This document shows positions 17,098-24,255 of a stretch of DNA of 44,693 nt, piece by piece; within the stretch, counting starts at the first letter, position 1; each line of letters starts with the position of its first letter. The stretch spans positions 1 to 44,693 of the forward strand of contig JANQIA010000164.1 of NCBI GenBank assembly GCA_028282405.1, written 5' to 3'. The notes beneath the pieces were generated by a model. The model was not told the origin of the DNA and searched no databases. It saw only the letters and a list, made by a program, of their open reading frames with translations. Made by a program: the position numbers and the translations under genes. Origin of the DNA: Rhodovibrionaceae bacterium (lineage in GTDB: Bacteria; Pseudomonadota; Alphaproteobacteria; Kiloniellales; DSM-21159).

Positions 17098-18726
17098 ATG
17101 ATCGATCCGGACGGCGAGCGCGTTCTCCATGGCATCTCCGCCGCCGATGGCTTGGTGATCGGCGGCGTGGTGCTGGACGCGCCTGCCGCGCCCGATGGCG
17201 TGTCCAGCGCCAACGATGAAACCTCGCGTCCTTCGTTCGATGCGGCGCTTACCCAGGCCCGCGAAGAGCTGGCGGCGCTGATTGCGGGTGCGGACGAACT
17301 GGCCGGTGAAATCCTGGAGTTCCAAGAGGCGCTGCTTGAGGATGATGATCTCTTGGACCCGGTGAAGGCGGCGATTGCCGAAGGCAAGACGGCGGCGGAG
17401 GCTTGGAGCGCGCATTTGGACAATGAGGTCGCCATCTACCGTAGCGGCGACGACGCCTACCTAGCGGCGCGCGCCGAGGACCTTGTCGATCTCAAGCAGC
17501 GTGTCCTGAGGGCCTTGTCGGGCGCATCCGCGGTAGCCGCGGAGGTCGCTCCGGGGTCGATACTCCTCGCGCAAGACCTGACGCCCTCGCGCTTCATCGA
17601 GATCGACTGGACCCGGGTCGCAGGCGCCGCCATTTGCGGCGGCAGCAAGACCAGCCACGTGGCCATTCTGGCTCGGGCCCGCGGCGTTCCTCTCGTGGTC
17701 GGCTTGCAGGGCGATCTTTCGAGCGTCGCCTCCGGCGTGCAAGCCCTCCTCGACGCCGATCGCGGGCACTTGGTGATCGCGCCTGCGCCGGAAACCTGCG
17801 AGAGCGCGCGCAAGCGCATGGCGTTGCACGACGAGGAAGCCAAGTCTGCGGCCGAGCTGCTGGAGAAACCCGCCGTCACGGCCGGCGGAGAACTCGTCTC
17901 GGTACAGATCAACGTCGACGAGCCGTCGATTTTGGATGACATCTCCCCGGATGCTGTCGACGGCATCGGTCTCACTCGGACCGAGTTCCTGTTCCACCAA
18001 GGCCGCTTGCCCGACGAAGAGACGCAGTACGCGACCTATCTCCGCATCGCGCGGTGGGCCGGGGAACGGCCGGTCACCATCCGCACCCTGGATGCCGGAG
18101 GCGACAAACCAATCGCCGGGGTCACGGTCGATGGCGAGAGCAATCCCTTCCTCGGCGTGCGCGGGCTGCGCCTGTCCCTCATCCGGGACGAACTCTTCCG
18201 CACCCAGCTTCGTGCTCTGGCGAGGGCGGCCGCCGAGGCGCCGCTGCGGGTCATGGTCCCGATGGTCACGGTGCCGGATGAGATGCAGAGGGTGCGCAGC
18301 CTCTTCGACGAGGTGCTCGCCGATCTGGCAAAGGAAGGTGTGGCCTGCGGCCGTCCGCCGCTCGGCATGATGGTCGAGGTGCCCGCCGCCGCTCTCATGG
18401 CCGAGGACTTCATGGCCGACTTCTATTCGATCGGCTCCAACGACCTGGTGCAGTACGTCACCGCCTGCGCCCGCGACAATCCGGCCCTCACGGCCTTGGC
18501 CGACCCGCGCAATCCGGCCATCCTGGAGTTGATTGGGCGCACCGTTGGGGCCGCCCGCAAGCGCCAAGTCGATGTCAGTCTCTGCGGCGACATGGCTTCC
18601 GACCCGGAGCTTGTTCCGCTGTTGCTCGACAGCGGTCTGCGCTCGCTCTCGGTCGCGCCGGCTCTGGTCGGGCGGGTCAAGCTCGCGGTCAGCCGCTACG
18701 GCAGCCCGGCCGGTCCGGAGGCGTGA
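17098..18726 (+). CDS. ptsI: PTS enzyme I (phosphoenolpyruvate-protein phosphotransferase)
   Basis: A 542-residue enzyme I, slightly shorter than the ~570 of the general enzyme. Domains in order: N-terminal HPr-binding helices, the phosphohistidine domain with H187 in GGSKTSHVAILARARG, then the PEP-binding barrel with RTEFLF, IRTLDAGGDKPI, GVRGLRLSL, MVEVPAAALMAEDF, FYSIGSNDLVQYVTA and the active C496 in VSLCGDMASD. All catalytic parts are present. The ATG at 17098 is the first reasonable start 17 bases after the HPr stop, with a weak ribosome site. It starts the phosphorelay EI-HPr-DhaM-DhaL-substrate on DhaK. Confidence 0.94.
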   Translation: MIDPDGERVLHGISAADGLVIGGVVLDAPAAPDGVSSANDETSRPSFDAALTQAREELAALIAGADELAGEILEFQEALLEDDDLLDPVKAAIAEGKTAAEAWSAHLDNEVAIYRSGDDAYLAARAEDLVDLKQRVLRALSGASAVAAEVAPGSILLAQDLTPSRFIEIDWTRVAGAAICGGSKTSHVAILARARGVPLVVGLQGDLSSVASGVQALLDADRGHLVIAPAPETCESARKRMALHDEEAKSAAELLEKPAVTAGGELVSVQINVDEPSILDDISPDAVDGIGLTRTEFLFHQGRLPDEETQYATYLRIARWAGERPVTIRTLDAGGDKPIAGVTVDGESNPFLGVRGLRLSLIRDELFRTQLRALARAAAEAPLRVMVPMVTVPDEMQRVRSLFDEVLADLAKEGVACGRPPLGMMVEVPAAALMAEDFMADFYSIGSNDLVQYVTACARDNPALTALADPRNPAILELIGRTVGAARKRQVDVSLCGDMASDPELVPLLLDSGLRSLSVAPALVGRVKLAVSRYGSPAGPEA

Positions 18727-18733
18727 GGCGGTC

Positions 18734-19162
18734 ATGGCAGCGATAGCGGAAGGCAGCGACGGCGATGCGGCGATTGCCGCCTACAAGCGCCTACTGAAGG
18801 ACTGCCTCGACCGCCGTCCTTCGGGCACCCGACAGCGCTTGGCCGCGGCGCTGGGAACCCACAAGAGCTTTATCTCCCAGATCACCAACCCGAACTACCG
18901 CGTGCCGCTCCCGGCCCAGCACGTGCCGGCGATCTTTCAGATCTGCCACTTTTCGCCGGAGGAACGCGATGCCTTCATCGCGGCCTATGAGAAGGCGCAT
19001 CCGGGCCAGGCGCCCTCCAGCACGGCGGACAGTCAGCCCCTCGGCCTAACCGTGACGATCGAGGTGCCGCGCTTCGCCGATCCGGCGCGCCAGGCAGAGG
19101 TGGCGGAAACCATTCGCGACGTGGCCGCGCGCATCATCGCGCTGGCAAAGAAGGAACGCTAG
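18734..19162 (+). CDS. Helix-turn-helix protein inside the Dha operon
   Basis: A 142-residue protein. Residues ~30-52 ([20 protein letters not shown]) look like a lambda-repressor/Cro-type helix-turn-helix, and the following [20 protein letters not shown] continues that fold. A linker leads to a C-terminal segment [20 protein letters not shown]. It is not a DhaR, DhaS or DeoR type, the regulators usually met with dha genes. Lying between enzyme I and dhaK, it is the best candidate to bind the TTTAGT-type repeats upstream of the operon, or to sense the phosphorylation state. No direct evidence for either. Confidence 0.75.
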   Translation: MAAIAEGSDGDAAIAAYKRLLKDCLDRRPSGTRQRLAAALGTHKSFISQITNPNYRVPLPAQHVPAIFQICHFSPEERDAFIAAYEKAHPGQAPSSTADSQPLGLTVTIEVPRFADPARQAEVAETIRDVAARIIALAKKER

Positions 19163-19194
19163 GTCAACCAACGACACCTGCGGGAGGAAGAGAC

Positions 19195-20184
19195 ATGAAG
19201 AAGCTGATCAACGATGTTGAAGACGTGCTGGCGGAGAGCCTGAAAGGCTTCGGACAAGCGCATAGCGATCTGGTCAAGGTCAGCTTCCAGCCGCAGTACG
19301 TGACCCGCGCCACGCCGAAGGAGAGCGGCAAGGTTGCCTTGGTGTCGGGTGGCGGCTCCGGCCATGAGCCGATGCATGCCGGCCTCGTCGGCCTCGGCAT
19401 GCTCGATGCCGCCTGCCCGGGGGAGGTCTTCACCTCGCCCACGCCCGATCAGATGATTGCGGCAGCCCAAGCCGTCGATGGCGGGGCCGGCGTGCTCTTC
19501 ATCGTCAAGAACTACTCCGGCGACGTCATGAACTTCGATATGGCCGAGGAGATGCTGGAGAACACGGCGACCGTGCTGGTCAACGACGACGTCGCCGTCG
19601 AGGACTCCCTCTTTACGCAAGGCCGCCGCGGGGTTGCCGGCACCGTGGTGGTCGAGAAGATCGTCGGTGCGGCGGCGGAGGCCGGCGCCGATCTCGCCGC
19701 GTGCAAGGCGCTGGGCGAGCGAGTCAACGCGGCGAGTGGCTCGATGGGGGTGGCGCTGACGAGCTGCACGGTCCCTGCCGCCGGCAAGCCGACCTTCGAC
19801 CTTGCCGAGGACGAGATGGAGATGGGCGTGGGAATTCACGGCGAGCCGGGTCGCCGCCGCGTCGCGCTCAAGCCGGCAAGCGAGATCGCCGCCGAGATGA
19901 TCGAAGCCATCTGCGAGTCCCTGCAGCCCGCCACGGGCGACGAGGTGCTGCTCTTCGTCAACGGCATGGGCGGCACGCCGGCGATGGAGCTCTATCTCGT
20001 CTATCACGCCGCTGCCCAGCTCTGCGAAGCGCGCGGCTTGAAGATCGCGCGCAGCCTGGTCGGCAACTACTGCACATCGCTCGACATGGCCGGCTGCTCG
20101 ATCACCGTGACCAAGCTGGATGCGGAGATGCAGCGGCTCTGGGACGCGCCGGTCAAGACCGCCGCGCTGCGCTGGGGTCTCTAG
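19195..20184 (+). CDS. dhaK: Dihydroxyacetone kinase substrate-binding subunit DhaK
   Basis: A 329-residue DhaK1-domain protein. The G-rich substrate loop [14 protein letters not shown] is at ~49-62 and H215 in [10 protein letters not shown] is the histidine that forms a covalent hemiaminal with dihydroxyacetone. [11 protein letters not shown] and [12 protein letters not shown] are further family marks. There is no C-terminal DhaL domain, so it is the subunit of a PEP-dependent kinase rather than an ATP-dependent single-chain enzyme. A GGGAGGAAGAG ribosome site precedes the ATG. It is the last gene of the operon; the 222 bases after it hold nothing recognisable. Confidence 0.95.
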   Translation: MKKLINDVEDVLAESLKGFGQAHSDLVKVSFQPQYVTRATPKESGKVALVSGGGSGHEPMHAGLVGLGMLDAACPGEVFTSPTPDQMIAAAQAVDGGAGVLFIVKNYSGDVMNFDMAEEMLENTATVLVNDDVAVEDSLFTQGRRGVAGTVVVEKIVGAAAEAGADLAACKALGERVNAASGSMGVALTSCTVPAAGKPTFDLAEDEMEMGVGIHGEPGRRRVALKPASEIAAEMIEAICESLQPATGDEVLLFVNGMGGTPAMELYLVYHAAAQLCEARGLKIARSLVGNYCTSLDMAGCSITVTKLDAEMQRLWDAPVKTAALRWGL

Positions 20185-20406
20185 AGTGTGACGACACCTG
20201 ATCCGGTCCCGTCTGGTCGAAAGCGAAGGCAAACGGCACCCTGGTGGCGATGCGGTCATCCTGATCACCGAGGAGACACGAAACGCCGTGGGCGACAGGT
20301 TTGCGACGGAAGCGATCGGGGAAACCAAGTTGCCCGGTCGCGCAAATCCCGTGACCCTGTTCCGAGTTGTCTGATCTGAACCCAGCGAGGTAGGAGTAGA
20401 GGGAGC

Positions 20407-20781
20407 ATGTTCGGCCTCTTCGGTCTTTTCGGGAAGTCCAAGCAGATGACGGCGCTGGAGACCGAGCTGCGCACGGCCGGCCTGCATCCGCATCTCTTGC
20501 ATGACTCCATCAAGCTGACGGTGCTGCGGCTTTTGCCGGAAGGCGGTAAGGCGGCCCGGCCCGAAGAGTTGCGCTCTGCCGCGCAGCTTCTCGCTTACGC
20601 TATCCTGGGACCGCGGGACTTTGCCGAGGCGACCTCCCTGCGTGAGAAGGACGAGGTCGAACGGCGTTTGGACGCCGTTCTGGATCACCCAGACTCCTTG
20701 GATGCCCAGATCGTCATGCTGGCGCTGAAGACCGACAACGCCGATCCGGTGATAACCGAGCGCTTCCAGGTCGAGACCTAG
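20407..20781 (+). CDS. Hypothetical protein (124 residues)
   Basis: Not recognised. It begins with a phenylalanine/glycine-rich MFGLFGLFGKSKQM and is otherwise soluble and rich in charged helices; RPEELRSAAQLLAYAILGP and LREKDEVERRLDAVLD are predicted helices. GAGGGAGC lies directly before the ATG, and codon use resembles the neighbours, so it is probably a real gene. It is convergent with the 99-residue gene downstream and separated from dhaK by 222 bases. Confidence 0.65.
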   Translation: MFGLFGLFGKSKQMTALETELRTAGLHPHLLHDSIKLTVLRLLPEGGKAARPEELRSAAQLLAYAILGPRDFAEATSLREKDEVERRLDAVLDHPDSLDAQIVMLALKTDNADPVITERFQVET

Positions 20782-20818
20782 AGCCTGATAGGGCTCTACG
20801 GCTATGTCGCTGCCGCGC

Positions 20819-21118
20819 TCAGCGCTGCGGCAGCGCGTCCACCTCTCCGGTGACCGTCACAATCACGGGCACGCCCTTGATTTCGCGGGGCAGCTGCGCC
20901 GCGACGCCGGCATCCACCACGCCCACCACAAGCGCTTCGCCGCCCGCGGGACCATGGCCGATACCGACAGAGGTCACGCCAGGCACTGCGAGCAGGCGCG
21001 CCTCCTCGCTTGCCAACAGCGCTCCCAGCGTGCCTTGCGGCAGGGCCTCGGCCGGGGCGTACTCGACGGGGCCGGAACCAGAGAAATCCGGCCCTGGGGT
21101 CTTGGTGTCGTCACCCAT
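20819..21118 (-). CDS. Small protein resembling the N-terminal domain of the adjacent protease
   Basis: A 99-residue protein with a disordered start and then VPGVTSVGIGHGPAGGEALV, followed by LPREIKGVPVIVTVTGEVDA. This order (VxxVGIG, a valine-rich strand, LP, GVPV, TG) parallels residues ~60-163 of the upstream protease (ALRDAVEAKLLAA, GGIVGVGIGLG, ALPQEAL, VPVEQVTVGTVDA). Similar beta-rich N-terminal domains precede trypsin-like domains in many bacterial proteins. It follows the protease by 75 bases with its own GGAGACG ribosome site. A free-standing copy could act as inhibitor, chaperone or binding partner; this is inference. Confidence 0.7.
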   Translation of the reverse strand: MGDDTKTPGPDFSGSGPVEYAPAEALPQGTLGALLASEEARLLAVPGVTSVGIGHGPAGGEALVVGVVDAGVAAQLPREIKGVPVIVTVTGEVDALPQR

Positions 21119-21153
21119 GGCGTCGTCTCCTTTTCCACCCCCGAAAAGATATG

Positions 21154-21187
21154 TGGCCGGCCGCCCAATTGGAAGAGCGGCCGGCCA
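21154..21187 (-). terminator. Hairpin between protease gene and small partner gene
   Basis: Perfect 11-bp inverted repeat TGGCCGGCCGC / GCGGCCGGCCA around a 12-base loop. On the minus strand it is followed by CATATCTTTT, giving a terminator-like shape. It would partly uncouple the downstream 99-residue gene from the protease gene. Confidence 0.7.
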
Positions 21188-21193
21188 TTGCGA

Positions 21194-22387
21194 TCAGGGC
21201 AGCAACCTGATGTTCAGTGCGCCGAGCACGGCGCCAATCGGGTTGGCAAAGGTGGTTCCGCCGCCACCTGCGAAGAGCAGGCCGACCGGCCGCACGCCTG
21301 TCGCCCAGTGCCAGATCAGCGAGCCGGAGTCACCGCCAGCCGAGAAGGGATTGGCGTTGACCGAGCGGATTGCGATCTGATTGCGGAACAGGGCGATGCG
21401 TCCGCCACCGAAGTTGACGTTCACCGACACCCCGATCTGCGTCACCCGCCCCATTGTGAGGCCGGTGGTGCGGCCGCTCTTGCCGACGGTCATCCCCAGC
21501 GAGGCACCGAGCGGCGACGTACCCGTGCGGTAGTAGGCCGGTCGACCGCGCGAAAGGTAGTACTGCTCGCCGCGAATGCGCTGATGCCATGCCCAGCCGA
21601 AGGCGCAGTCCACGAAGTTCGCCGCGCCGCCAAACCTGATCGGTACCCAGCGCGCGAGGACCGCGATCTGATCGGCGGGGTGGCGCCCGCCATCCGCCGG
21701 CCCTGGCTGGATGATGCTGTCGTTCACCCGGGCGGCGTTCGAGTTGGCCAGCACGTGGTTGTTGCTGAGGATCAGGTGACGGTTGCTCCACGGCGATGTC
21801 AGACCGATGGCGCGGCTTCCGAGCGTTCCAGCCGTGATGTTCACGTGTCCGACAGAAACGCCGCCGGGTGCAGGGCGGTGCCGCGCGCGGTGCGAGTAGG
21901 CGTCGACCGTGCCGACCGTCACCTGTTCCACCGGCACGCTGGAGAGCGCGCGCGTGCCGGCGCTCTCCGCCACCTGACTCATCAGTGCCTCTTGCGGCAG
22001 AGCGCTCTCGGTGAACAGAGTCAGGGTCGGCGCGCCTGGGCCGCCGGCGTCGAATGCCATGCTGTCGGGGTCGCCCAGACCAATACCGACGCCGACAATG
22101 CCTCCGGTGGACGATGCTTCCGAGCGGGCTTCGGCTTGGCCAGAGGCGGCAAGCAGCTTTGCCTCGACCGCGTCGCGAAGTGCGAGCAGGCCGCTCGACA
22201 CGCCGGCTTCAGCGAAAACAGCTTGCTGCTCGGCCTCGAAACTGGCGGCCTCGAGGCCGCTGCCAGCCGCGTCCGGATCTTCGGGGCTGGAAGACGGAGA
22301 TGTGTCTCCGACGTCCCTGATCGGGCCGTCGTCATCACCTGCGCCTGGGTTCTCGATGGAAGGGGTACCGTTGGTATCACTGCTCAT
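21194..22387 (-). CDS. Trypsin-like serine protease with N-terminal accessory domain
   Basis: A 397-residue protein. Residues 1-45 are acidic and low-complexity with no signal peptide. Residues ~60-163 form a beta-rich domain, and ~175-397 a chymotrypsin-fold peptidase with H211 (LSNNHVLAN), D260 (FVDCAFG) and S354 (AGGDSGSLIW). The TVGKSGRTTGLTMGRV segment is typical of such bacterial trypsin-like proteins. The ATG follows GGAGGAGG. The lack of an export signal suggests intracellular action or non-classical export. It is followed by a small protein like its own N-terminal domain. Confidence 0.85.
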   Translation of the reverse strand: MSSDTNGTPSIENPGAGDDDGPIRDVGDTSPSSSPEDPDAAGSGLEAASFEAEQQAVFAEAGVSSGLLALRDAVEAKLLAASGQAEARSEASSTGGIVGVGIGLGDPDSMAFDAGGPGAPTLTLFTESALPQEALMSQVAESAGTRALSSVPVEQVTVGTVDAYSHRARHRPAPGGVSVGHVNITAGTLGSRAIGLTSPWSNRHLILSNNHVLANSNAARVNDSIIQPGPADGGRHPADQIAVLARWVPIRFGGAANFVDCAFGWAWHQRIRGEQYYLSRGRPAYYRTGTSPLGASLGMTVGKSGRTTGLTMGRVTQIGVSVNVNFGGGRIALFRNQIAIRSVNANPFSAGGDSGSLIWHWATGVRPVGLLFAGGGGTTFANPIGAVLGALNIRLLP

Positions 22388-22653
22388 GATTGTCCTCCTC
22401 CAAGTGACTAGTGAACAAAAAGTTGCACCACATTGTGAGAGGCAAAACGATGAGCGCGACTGCGCCGCGGCTAGGATTGATCAACAACACCGGGACGCAG
22501 CCCGTGTCATCACTCCCAATGTGCCTCGTAATGTGCCAGGGAGTGTGTCGGGTTATCTGCTATATCTTTGTGACCGTATGGCGCTTCATGTCGCAATAAT
22601 CTTGCGCCGATAGCTGCCTCTCGGCCGGGTAAGAGCCAACGTCAGGCACGCTG
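22388..22653. other. Intergenic region between MFS transporter and protease
   Basis: 266 bases, less GC-rich than the flanks. It should hold the minus-strand promoter of the protease. Short open frames here have no ribosome site or family features. Nothing else was recognised. Confidence 0.5.
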
Positions 22654-23955
22654 CTAAGCAGCCTGGGGCGGGGGCCGGCGCGATGATTGCCTGGCCAGCA
22701 ATAGGAACCAGGCGACGCTCAGGACATTTAGAACGATCATACCAGCAAGCGCCGCCTTGTAGGCATCGACTGGCTGGCCGCTGCCGCTGCTGTCGGGCCA
22801 TAGGTGGAGAATGAGGCCAAAGGCGCTCTGCGCGACGAACGCAAACATGAAAACGAGAATGTTGAAGGCGGTGACGGCCCGACCGCTGAACTCGGCCCCG
22901 AAGTGCTGGGCAATCACCGCGTAAAGCACGACGGCGACCGTGGCGAAGAACCCGAACGCGAACCAGACGGCATAGCCCTGCGTTGCGATGTTGAGCAGGA
23001 TGAGGATTTCCGCACCGATGTACGCGACGGTCGCGATCAGAACCAGATTGGGCAGCGACAGCCGCAAGAAACCGGCGAGCTTGCCATACAGACCGCCACC
23101 CGCCAGGCCGAGGATCATCGCAATCGATACGACCAGCAGGTAGCGCGAGCTTTCGAGCGGTGTGAAACCGACGACGTGCTGTTGCCAGGGCCCGAGCCAC
23201 AAGCCCCGCATGGCCAGGAAATTGCCGAAGGGAAGCGCCATCGCCGCGACCTGCCAGAAGAAGCGATCGCTGTAGACCACTTTGAGGCTGACGACTTCGT
23301 CCCAAAGACTGGCCCGAGCTGCCCCCGCCTCGGGCTTCGGCTTGTCCCGAACCGCGAAGAGGATCAAGACAGCCACGGCCAGGGTCAGTCCGCCCATCAG
23401 GAAACAGAGGTTGCGCCACCCGAACTCCAGCTCGAACAGCTTGCTGGGCATCGTCACCATCAGCGACCCGACGCCGCCGGCGACGAGAATGATGCTGTTG
23501 AAAAAGGGAATCTCGCCCGGCTCGACCCAATCGGCGATGGCCTTGATCGCGGCCATCAGACCGCCCGCCATGCCGATGCCGAGGATGGCCCGTCCGATCG
23601 CAAGCTCGGTCGCGTTCGTGGCAAACCCGAAGATGACGATGCCGACGGCACCCAGCGCGAACAGGAGACTCTGGGTCTTGCGCGGCCCCCAATAGTCGAG
23701 AAGGACGCCGAGCGGTAGCTGGACCAGGGCGAACGTCAGGAGATAGAGGGAGGTGATCCAGCCGACTTCGAAGTTGTCGAGCTTCAGGTCCTGACTGATG
23801 GGGTGGGCGAGAATGGCGTTGATCGCCCGAAACCCCATGGCCAGGAAGTACCCGAGCGCGAAGGGCAGGATGACCGACAGCCAGAGCGCCGCTCGTCGGG
23901 TGCCGGGCTCTCGCCGCGCCTCGGATGGTGGGCTGGATTCGTCCCGCCGCGTCAT
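22654..23955 (-). CDS. Major facilitator superfamily transporter
   Basis: A 433-residue membrane protein with about twelve hydrophobic segments. The loop 2-3 motif reads GVLLDYWGPRKTQ, close to the MFS consensus GxLaDrxGrr, and AIGRAILGIGMAGGLMAAIK is typical of helices 4-5. I chose the ATG at 23955 over an upstream one at 24042 because the earlier stretch is arginine-rich and unlike an MFS N-terminus. Family members include organic-anion and nitrate/nitrite carriers; the substrate cannot be read. It is divergent from the giant gene. Confidence 0.87.
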   Translation of the reverse strand: MTRRDESSPPSEARREPGTRRAALWLSVILPFALGYFLAMGFRAINAILAHPISQDLKLDNFEVGWITSLYLLTFALVQLPLGVLLDYWGPRKTQSLLFALGAVGIVIFGFATNATELAIGRAILGIGMAGGLMAAIKAIADWVEPGEIPFFNSIILVAGGVGSLMVTMPSKLFELEFGWRNLCFLMGGLTLAVAVLILFAVRDKPKPEAGAARASLWDEVVSLKVVYSDRFFWQVAAMALPFGNFLAMRGLWLGPWQQHVVGFTPLESSRYLLVVSIAMILGLAGGGLYGKLAGFLRLSLPNLVLIATVAYIGAEILILLNIATQGYAVWFAFGFFATVAVVLYAVIAQHFGAEFSGRAVTAFNILVFMFAFVAQSAFGLILHLWPDSSGSGQPVDAYKAALAGMIVLNVLSVAWFLLLARQSSRRPPPQAA

Positions 23956-24255
23956 CAGCTCAAATCTGTCTCGACCGCTTCCTCGATCGGCCACTATGCG
24001 GCAAGCGCGCCTGCAAGAATAGCCTGCGCGTCGCCTCGGCATCGATGATGAGTCCGGGAGCCGGTGCCGCTCGCGCGTGCGTGTTGTGCACCGCTTTCTG
24101 CGCGATGGTTGTAACCGAAACAGACAAAAAAGTTTCCCATAGTCTTAACCGACCGAAGCGGCGGGACGGGAGTAGGTTCGCCCGGCAATTGCCGAGAGCA
24201 ATCGGTTTTTTTGGGCCGAATTTCCTGACTCTATTCTCACTTGGGGAGCTTTAAG
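23956..24255. promoter_or_regulatory. Divergent region upstream of the giant secreted protein
   Basis: About 300 bases without a supported gene. It contains GGTT-GT-AACC (24107-24116), a perfect 12-bp palindrome CGGCAATTGCCG (24183-24194) and a short CCGA/TCGG stem followed by seven T (24192-24212). A ribosome site GGGGAG precedes the ATG at 24256. No convincing -35/-10 pair was found. Confidence 0.45.

Noticed and set aside
20804-22411. 535-codon plus-strand frame opposite the protease and its partner
   Set aside because: Composition is that of a shadow frame; the minus strand has a full catalytic triad and ribosome sites.
22411-22599. Small plus-strand open frame upstream of the protease
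   Set aside because: No ribosome site or recognisable feature, and it covers the expected protease promoter.
24183-24212. Palindrome CGGCAATTGCCG and short stem with T run as a terminator
   Set aside because: The stem before the T run has only four pairs and both neighbours are divergent, so no transcript is expected to end here; kept only as a note.
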